Shown here: positions 13,983-18,954 of the stretch, piece after piece
Numbering within the stretch: the first letter of the stretch is position 1
Layout of the letters: each line of letters opens with the position of its first letter
Source of the DNA: an uncultured Clostridia bacterium
GTDB lineage: Bacteria > Bacillota > Clostridia > UBA1381
Reading direction: 5' to 3'
DNA: 18,954 bases
Assembly (NCBI GenBank): GCA_944391265.1
Contig: CALXSX010000091.1
Location: 1 to 18,954, forward strand
Notes under the pieces: generated by a model
The model's database searches: none
What the model was told of the DNA's origin: nothing
Seen by the model: only the letters and a program-made list of their open reading frames with translations
Position numbers and translations under genes: made by a program

Positions 13983-15824
13983 TTGTCGATAGTAAGGATG
14001 AAAAAAATTTCCGTTATCGCGTTAAGCTCTGATTGCGAAAAGCTGCTCGACACCTTGGAGAGTCTCGGCGCAGTACAGATTAACAGCTGTGAGTTTGACG
14101 GGGTACAGCATACGAATTTGTCACCTGCTGCCGTTGAAACGCAGATAGACGCGGCAAAAAAAGCAGCGGAAATAATCAAGAAGTTTTCAAAGGATAGAAA
14201 AAACATAGAAGGCGGCAGAAGCTCACCGGAGCTCGCGGACGAAATACTTGAAACGTTTTCAAAAAAACAGAGGATTACAGACGAAATAGGAAAGATAAAG
14301 CTTAATGTATCAGCATTCAGGAATTATGAGTCGCTTGACGTGCCGATGGGTCTCAAAAAAAGCGAGCGTGTAAAATTCAAGACGGGTGTGTTTCCGGCGA
14401 GTGTCACAGAAGAAGAACTCAGGGAGATTTCTCCGCTGTCGTATACTGAAATAATAAAGAAAACCCAGTCAAAGACATACGTCTGGATAATGTACATGGG
14501 AGATATTACGGGAAAACTGCTTGATCTTGGATTTATTGAAGAAAAGTCGGACCTTACAAAGACCTGCAAAGAGCGCATATCGGAACTTAACGGTAAAATC
14601 AGGGAACTTGAAAATCAGGCAAGTGAGCTTGATGAAAAGCTGAAGAGCCTGGCAAAAAGGAGCGATGAGCTTTCTGTTATACCTCTTTTGAGGAAAACCG
14701 AGCGTATAGAGGCAGAAAACAAGATAGGCAGAACGGAAAAGACTGTGATTATAGACGGCTATGTCCCGGAAAACATTGCAGAAACCGTCAGGGGCGAGCT
14801 TACCGGAGCATACGTTGAACTGTCAGAGCCGGACGACGATGCGCCGGTCACGTTTAAAAACGGTGTATTTGCCTCACCGGTTGAGGATATAACCGCAACG
14901 TACAGTATGCCGTCTAAAAACGACATAGACCCTAACTCGATCATGGCATTTTTCTATTATCTGTTTTTCGGAATGATGTTTTCAGACGCCGGGTACGGAC
15001 TGTTGATGGTTATCGTATGCGGGTACCTGGGATTTATAAAAAAAGCGAAAAACATGAAGCTCATGCGTATGTTTTTCTTCTGCGGAATATCGACGACGTT
15101 TTGGGGCGTCATGTACGGAAGCTTTTTCGGCAATGCCGTAACATCTGTTACAGAAACATTTTTCGGCAATGCCGTTGCGCTTAAGCCGCTCTGGATTGAT
15201 CCTACAGGAGAGCCGCTGACTCTTTTGATATTCAGTATAGCGCTTGGGTTTATACAGATAACTGTCGGATTGTGCATAAAGTTTTATATGCTAATAAGGC
15301 AAAGAAAGATTGCCGAAGCGTTTTTTGATACAGGAACGTGGATACTGGTGCTTCTCGGTATAGCCGTGTATATCCTGGGAATGTTTGCAAAGCCGCTTTC
15401 TTCTGTCGGAATAGCTATGGCCGGAGTCGGTGTTGCAGGCTTAATCCTGACACAGGGCAGGGATAAGAAAAACATCATAGTTAGGCTTTTCAGCGGCGTT
15501 ATAAGCCTGTATGATATAACGAGCTATGTCAGCGACATACTTTCATATTCGAGACTTATGGCACTCGGGTTATCTACCGGGGTAATTGCCCAGGTTATAA
15601 ATATTCTCGGATCCCTGGGGGGTAAAAGCGTCGTGGGCGTTATAATGTTTGCACTGATTTTCGTAGTTGGACACGCGATGAATTTCGCTATAAATATGCT
15701 TGGTGCATACGTTCACACAAACAGACTTCAATACGTTGAGTTTTACAGTAAGTTTTATGAGGGCGGCGGAAAGAAATTTGTGCCGTTCGGTAAATATTAT
15801 AAAATGTCATCAGAAAATAACTGA
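13983..15824 (+). CDS. ntpI: V/A-type ATP synthase subunit I (membrane stator, a-subunit)
   Basis: This 613-residue protein couples ion flow to rotation. The N-terminal cytoplasmic half (1-315) has long coiled coils (about 190-230). The C-terminal half (318-580) has about seven to eight membrane helices. The essential arginine is most likely R524 in SYSRLMALGLSTGVIA. The start is TTG (13983): the ribosome site GAGGTGA overlaps the upstream stop about 7 bases before it, and the N-terminus MSIVRMKKISVI matches the family; ATG at 13998 would cut this off. A 17-base repeat doubles the peptide FFGNAV (381-386 and 393-398) in the membrane half. Confidence 0.95.
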   Translation: MSIVRMKKISVIALSSDCEKLLDTLESLGAVQINSCEFDGVQHTNLSPAAVETQIDAAKKAAEIIKKFSKDRKNIEGGRSSPELADEILETFSKKQRITDEIGKIKLNVSAFRNYESLDVPMGLKKSERVKFKTGVFPASVTEEELREISPLSYTEIIKKTQSKTYVWIMYMGDITGKLLDLGFIEEKSDLTKTCKERISELNGKIRELENQASELDEKLKSLAKRSDELSVIPLLRKTERIEAENKIGRTEKTVIIDGYVPENIAETVRGELTGAYVELSEPDDDAPVTFKNGVFASPVEDITATYSMPSKNDIDPNSIMAFFYYLFFGMMFSDAGYGLLMVIVCGYLGFIKKAKNMKLMRMFFFCGISTTFWGVMYGSFFGNAVTSVTETFFGNAVALKPLWIDPTGEPLTLLIFSIALGFIQITVGLCIKFYMLIRQRKIAEAFFDTGTWILVLLGIAVYILGMFAKPLSSVGIAMAGVGVAGLILTQGRDKKNIIVRLFSGVISLYDITSYVSDILSYSRLMALGLSTGVIAQVINILGSLGGKSVVGVIMFALIFVVGHAMNFAINMLGAYVHTNRLQYVEFYSKFYEGGGKKFVPFGKYYKMSSENN

Positions 15825-15845
15825 TAAGAAAGGAATGATTTATTT

Positions 15846-16316
15846 ATGAATTACGGATTATTTATCGCAATGCTCGGTGCTGCTATAGCAGTTGGTGCCG
15901 CAGGAGTGGGCTCAGCAAAAGGTGTAGGTATGGCAAGTGAGGCGGCTGCAGGAGTTATAACGGAGGAGCCGGAAAAATTCGGTAAGCTTTTGGTGCTTCA
16001 GCTTCTCCCCGGTACGCAGGGACTTTACGGACTTATCATCGGCGTAATGGTTCTTCTGAACATCGGAATACTTGGCGGCGACGCTCCTTCGGGGATTCAG
16101 GAAGGCCTTACCTATTTTGCAGCTTGTCTTCCTATGGCGATCGGCGGATTTTTCTCAGCTGTTTCCCAGGGCCGTGTGTGTGTGACAGGTGTTCACATTG
16201 TTGCCAAGCGCCCTGATGAAAGCTCAAAGGCGATAGTTTCAGCATCACTCGTTGAGCTGTATGCGCTTTTGGCATTCATAGTATCGTTCCTTATGGTGAT
16301 AAATATCGGCGCGTGA
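15846..16316 (+). CDS. ntpK: V/A-type ATP synthase subunit K (proteolipid rotor), probably Na+-binding
   Basis: This is the 156-residue, four-helix rotor ring subunit, a fused pair of hairpins of the 16-kDa type. The ion-binding glutamate is E137 in the fourth helix (SLVELYALLAF). The second helix has LPGTQG (L54, T57, Q58) and the third has SQGRVC (Q108). These match the E. hirae Na+ ligands L61, T64, Q65, Q110 and E139 in type and order. Only one acidic ion site exists per subunit, since helix 2 has Gln instead of Glu. A Na+ motor is therefore inferred. The ribosome site AAGAAAGGA (15825-15833) precedes the ATG; an earlier ATG at 15835 runs into a stop after four codons. Confidence 0.95.
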   Translation: MNYGLFIAMLGAAIAVGAAGVGSAKGVGMASEAAAGVITEEPEKFGKLLVLQLLPGTQGLYGLIIGVMVLLNIGILGGDAPSGIQEGLTYFAACLPMAIGGFFSAVSQGRVCVTGVHIVAKRPDESSKAIVSASLVELYALLAFIVSFLMVINIGA

Positions 16317-16324
16317 GGTGTGCT

Positions 16325-16897
16325 ATGGACGGTGTAAAAAATATATCCGAAAAAATAATATCCGATGCAAAAGCAGAAGCTGAGAGCATAAGAGCAGCAG
16401 CAAAGGCTGACGCTGAGGAGCAAAGAGGTAAGCTTTTAGCTGAGTTTGAGCGTGAGAAAAGCGCAGCAGAGGAGAAGCTTCAGCGCCAGATAAAGGAGAT
16501 AGATGACGGCTGCCGCTACGAGATAGAAAGAAATCGTAAAAATGCTCACGCCAAGGCGCAGGCAGATTTTCTAAACAAGGTTATTGACAAGGCCAAAGAA
16601 AAAATCAGAAATCTTCCGGCAAGCGAGTACAGGGAGTTTCTGTATGAGCTTTTTCAAAAAACAAAGGGAGCAAGCGGTGGAGTTATATGCTTTGGGAAAG
16701 ATGATTCTGCTGCGGTTAGCGATGAGTTTTGCAGGAAGCTTTGCAGTGAGGGCGGACTCACCAGAGGTGACGATATAGAAGGCAGCGGCTTTATAATCAA
16801 ATACAGCGGCTACACAGAAAACGTGACGGTTGACCGCGTTTTTGAAGAGAAGCGCAGTGAGCTGCTCAGCGTTTTAAGCAAAGCTATCAAGTCGTAA
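16325..16897 (+). CDS. ntpE: V/A-type ATP synthase subunit E (peripheral stalk)
   Basis: This is a 190-residue subunit. Residues 1-100 are a charged coiled coil (NISEKIISDAKAEAESIRAAAKADAEEQR and onward) that pairs with subunit G/H; the C-terminal globular part (about 105-190) with EYREFLYELF contacts the catalytic head. A GTG at 16313 overlaps the end of subunit K (GTGA) but has no ribosome site; the ATG at 16325 has GAGGTG (16315-16320) 4 bases upstream, so it is chosen. The 4-base spacer is short. Translation is probably coupled to subunit K. Confidence 0.9.
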   Translation: MDGVKNISEKIISDAKAEAESIRAAAKADAEEQRGKLLAEFEREKSAAEEKLQRQIKEIDDGCRYEIERNRKNAHAKAQADFLNKVIDKAKEKIRNLPASEYREFLYELFQKTKGASGGVICFGKDDSAAVSDEFCRKLCSEGGLTRGDDIEGSGFIIKYSGYTENVTVDRVFEEKRSELLSVLSKAIKS

Positions 16898-16912
16898 GGG
16901 AGTTGGATTCAT

Positions 16913-17671
16913 ATGAATGGAGCGGACTACGTTTACGCTGCAGCAAGATTAAAAAGTCTCGAAAACAAAATGCTCCGTCGTGAGGATTATATCAGGATTG
17001 CAGAAAGCGGCAGCTATGACGAAGCATGCAGCCTGCTTTTCGACATGGGTTATTTCCCGCCCTCTGACAGGAGCCGTGATATTAGCTCCGCTTTGGAGCA
17101 GAAGGAAAAGTCTGTTTATGACGATGTCCTTGAGCTGGAGCTGCCTGATTGTGAGATGTTTTTGCTCGAAAACGATTTTTACAATCTCAAGACATGTCTT
17201 AAATGTATTTATGACAGGGAATCTCCGGTTGACCTTATGAACTACCCCTCACACGGGTGGTCAAGAGAAATATTTCAATGCTTTAGAGATAATGATTTCA
17301 GTATGGTTCCTGAGCCGTACAAAAGCATAACCGAGCACGCATATAAGATAATGTCGGAAACGGGAAGCGGTGAGGACACTGAAAGATATATCGATAAAAT
17401 GTTTTACAAGACGGGGAAATCCTTCGGCGGGTTTTTCGCAGAGTGGTTTGAGCTTTTGAGTAAGCTAAGGGGCATAGATGCTGACGCAGAGAGAAAGAAG
17501 CTTGAATTTCTCAAAAGCAGAAAAGACAACGTGTTCGGTATAGAACCTGTTTTTGCGTATTTTTACGCAAAGCTTACCGAGGTGAAAAACGTCCGTATTA
17601 TTTTATACGGGAAAAGAAGCGGAGCACCTCAGGATGTTATAAAGGAAAGGCTGTGTGATGCGTATGTATAA
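16913..17671 (+). CDS. ntpC: V/A-type ATP synthase subunit C (d-type connector), short form
   Basis: This subunit links the central rotor shaft to the membrane ring. The N-terminus NGADYVYAAARLKSLENKML and the C-terminus IEPVFAYFYAKLTEVKNVRIIL..ERLCDAYV are family-typical. Length is 252, while E. hirae and Thermus homologues are about 320-335. The ends align, so about 70-80 residues are missing from the middle (after about residue 160, where the family has a second repeat of its helical fold, with DLxNIKT-like sequence). No frameshift or stop is seen, so it is an intact compact version. The ribosome site AAGGGAG precedes the ATG. It overlaps subunit F by 14 bases. Confidence 0.85.
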   Translation: MNGADYVYAAARLKSLENKMLRREDYIRIAESGSYDEACSLLFDMGYFPPSDRSRDISSALEQKEKSVYDDVLELELPDCEMFLLENDFYNLKTCLKCIYDRESPVDLMNYPSHGWSREIFQCFRDNDFSMVPEPYKSITEHAYKIMSETGSGEDTERYIDKMFYKTGKSFGGFFAEWFELLSKLRGIDADAERKKLEFLKSRKDNVFGIEPVFAYFYAKLTEVKNVRIILYGKRSGAPQDVIKERLCDAYV

Positions 17672-17942
17672 AATAGGCGTTATAGGCGATTATGACAGCG
17701 TGTGCGGCTTTTCTGCCATAGGCTTCAGCACTCGGTATGTTGAAAGCAAGGAGGAGGCAAAGGAAGCACTTCTTAATATGATATCAGAAAACTATGCTGT
17801 TATATATATGACTGAGGATTACTTTTTTGAGGTTAACTCGTATTCTACGGTTGTCTTGCCTCTGCCTGTCAGCGGAGAGGGGCTTGGAGAAGAGAGACTC
17901 GATAAATTTATAGAAAAGGCTGTCGGCAGTAAGCTGGCATGA
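17658..17942 (+). CDS. ntpG: V/A-type ATP synthase subunit F (central shaft)
   Basis: This is a 94-residue subunit of the rotor shaft, with the family start KIGVIGDYDSVCGFSAIGF and the core AVIYMTEDYFFE. Length is normal (about 95-105). Three in-frame starts exist: GTG 17655, ATG 17658 and ATG 17664. GGAAAGG (17644-17650) lies 7 bases before 17658, which is preferred. It overlaps the end of subunit C by 14 bases, a sign of translational coupling, and lies 36 bases before subunit A. In E. hirae naming it is NtpG. Confidence 0.9.
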   Translation: MRMYKIGVIGDYDSVCGFSAIGFSTRYVESKEEAKEALLNMISENYAVIYMTEDYFFEVNSYSTVVLPLPVSGEGLGEERLDKFIEKAVGSKLA

Positions 17943-17978
17943 CAAGCCGAAATTATTTTGATTGAAAGGAAGCAGTAT

Positions 17979-18954
17979 ATGAGTGGTATAATACAAAAGG
18001 TATCGGGGCCGCTTGTAGTTGCCGGCAACATGGGCGATGCAAATATGTTTGACGTCGTATATGTAAGCGATAACGAGCTGGTCGGCGAAATAATCGAGAT
18101 GCACGGTGACCTCGCATCGATACAGGTTTATGAGGAAACGTCCGGAATCAAGGTCGGTGAGCCTGTGAGAAGCCTCGGTTTTCCTCTCAGCGTTGAGCTT
18201 GGGCCGGGGCTTATCGGCAGTATATACGACGGAATACAAAGACCTCTTGACAAGCTGCTTGAGGTGTCCGGTGACAGGCTTGTACGAGGCGTGCACACAG
18301 AGGCTCTTGACAGAAAGAAGAAATGGCATTTTGTACCATGTGTTAAGGACGGTGACAGCGTTGAGGGCGGTGATATACTCGGAGAGGTTGCCGAGACAGA
18401 CGCTGTAACTCATAGAATAATGGTTCCGAATGGAATAAGCGGTGTCGTTTCCGGAATAAAAGAAGGGGATTATACAGTAGATGAGGAGATAGCTAAGGTT
18501 TCGGATACATCAGTTACAATGATGACGAGATGGCCTGTGCGTGTGGGAAGACCATACCTCAAAAAGCAGCCGCCGTCAATGCCGCTGCCTACCGGACAAA
18601 GGGTTATAGATACATTTTTCCCGATAGCAAAGGGCGGTGTCGCGGCAGTTCCAGGACCTTTCGGCAGCGGAAAAACCGTGGTTCAGCATCAGCTTGCGAA
18701 ATGGTGTGACGCTGACATAGTTGTGTATATCGGCTGCGGAGAACGCGGAAACGAGATGACGGACGTTCTAAACGAATTTCCTGAGATAAAGGACCCGAAA
18801 ACGGGGAAAACGCTAATGGAAAGAACCGTTCTGATAGCCAATACGTCGGATATGCCTGTTGCGGCACGTGAAGCGTCTATTTACACTGGCGTTACAATTG
18901 CTGAGTATTTCAGGGATATGGGATATTCCGTTGTTTTGCTTGCGGATTCTACTT
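17979..18954 (+). CDS. ntpA: V/A-type ATP synthase catalytic subunit A, 5' part
   Basis: The first 325 codons of the catalytic subunit run off the window; the full protein should be about 590 residues. It hydrolyses or makes ATP in the A3B3 head. The N-terminal beta-barrel (MSGIIQKVSGPLVVA) is followed by the A-specific non-homologous insertion (about 110-185). The P-loop is GPFGSGKT (226-233), followed by YIGCGERGNEM, whose GER carries the catalytic glutamate, and the beginning of the LADST motif at the edge. The ribosome site GAAAGGA (17964-17970) lies about 8 bases before the ATG. Confidence 0.96.
   Translation, partial: MSGIIQKVSGPLVVAGNMGDANMFDVVYVSDNELVGEIIEMHGDLASIQVYEETSGIKVGEPVRSLGFPLSVELGPGLIGSIYDGIQRPLDKLLEVSGDRLVRGVHTEALDRKKKWHFVPCVKDGDSVEGGDILGEVAETDAVTHRIMVPNGISGVVSGIKEGDYTVDEEIAKVSDTSVTMMTRWPVRVGRPYLKKQPPSMPLPTGQRVIDTFFPIAKGGVAAVPGPFGSGKTVVQHQLAKWCDADIVVYIGCGERGNEMTDVLNEFPEIKDPKTGKTLMERTVLIANTSDMPVAAREASIYTGVTIAEYFRDMGYSVVLLADST

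Noticed and set aside
16913..17671. Frameshift as the reason for the short subunit C
   Set aside because: One continuous frame carries both the typical N-terminal and C-terminal sequences, so an in-frame loss fits better than a frameshift.
17784..18413. Minus-strand frame of 209 codons over ATPase subunits F and A
   Set aside because: It overlaps two clear subunit genes and has no domain signature or promoter.

Overview
The window is about 19 kb of tightly packed bacterial chromosome, almost entirely coding and with every gene on the + strand. It looks like a Gram-positive, spore-forming Clostridia lineage, perhaps near the Ruminococcaceae/Oscillospirales; that placement is inference from gene content. 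The evidence is a small acid-soluble spore protein, an IspH fused to a four-domain ribosomal protein S1, an LCP cell-wall protein, a clostridial tig-clpP-clpX cluster, a YerC-type TrpR relative, a rotary ATPase operon in the Enterococcus hirae ntp order, strong Shine-Dalgarno sites, and sigma-A promoters with 17-base spacers and extended -10 boxes.

Layout. Bases 1-230 hold the end of a spore protein gene and its terminator. A strong promoter (274-302) then starts an LCP gene followed closely by the ispH-S1 fusion gene, closed by a terminator at 3836-3871. A new promoter (3993-4021) starts tig, clpP and clpX (protein folding and ATP-dependent proteolysis), with lysA (last step of lysine synthesis) next. 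Hairpins lie between tig and clpP and between clpX and lysA, and a long perfect terminator follows lysA. A palindrome-rich promoter (8855-8883) starts a polar amino acid ABC importer: lipoprotein, intergenic hairpin, permease, ATPase. These are followed without a gap by a small TrpR-like regulator and an orphan polytopic membrane protein that resembles GT-C glycosyltransferases. A last promoter (13563-13591) starts the V/A-type ATPase operon: stalk subunit G/H, then I, K, E, C, F and the first part of A, which runs off the end.

How the genes work together. LCP (wall polymer attachment) and IspH (isoprenoids, including the undecaprenyl carrier) both touch the envelope, and S1 ties the latter to translation. 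Trigger factor, ClpP and ClpX form a protein quality-control block. The ATPase K subunit carries the residues known to bind Na+ in E. hirae, so the operon probably encodes a Na+-coupled enzyme.

Most of the window is conserved housekeeping sequence and I see no clear undescribed system. The points most worth checking are: (1) a possible internal promoter plus a strong internal Shine-Dalgarno inside the ispH half, which could yield free S1; (2) two stacked palindromes over the ABC importer promoter; (3) a markedly shortened ATPase subunit C; and (4) the orphan GT-C-like membrane protein. No tRNA, rRNA, CRISPR array, insertion sequence or recognisable riboswitch was seen. Several gene starts were moved downstream of the longest reading frame because the ribosome binding site demands it (clpP, the TrpR-like gene, the membrane protein, and ATPase subunits E and F).
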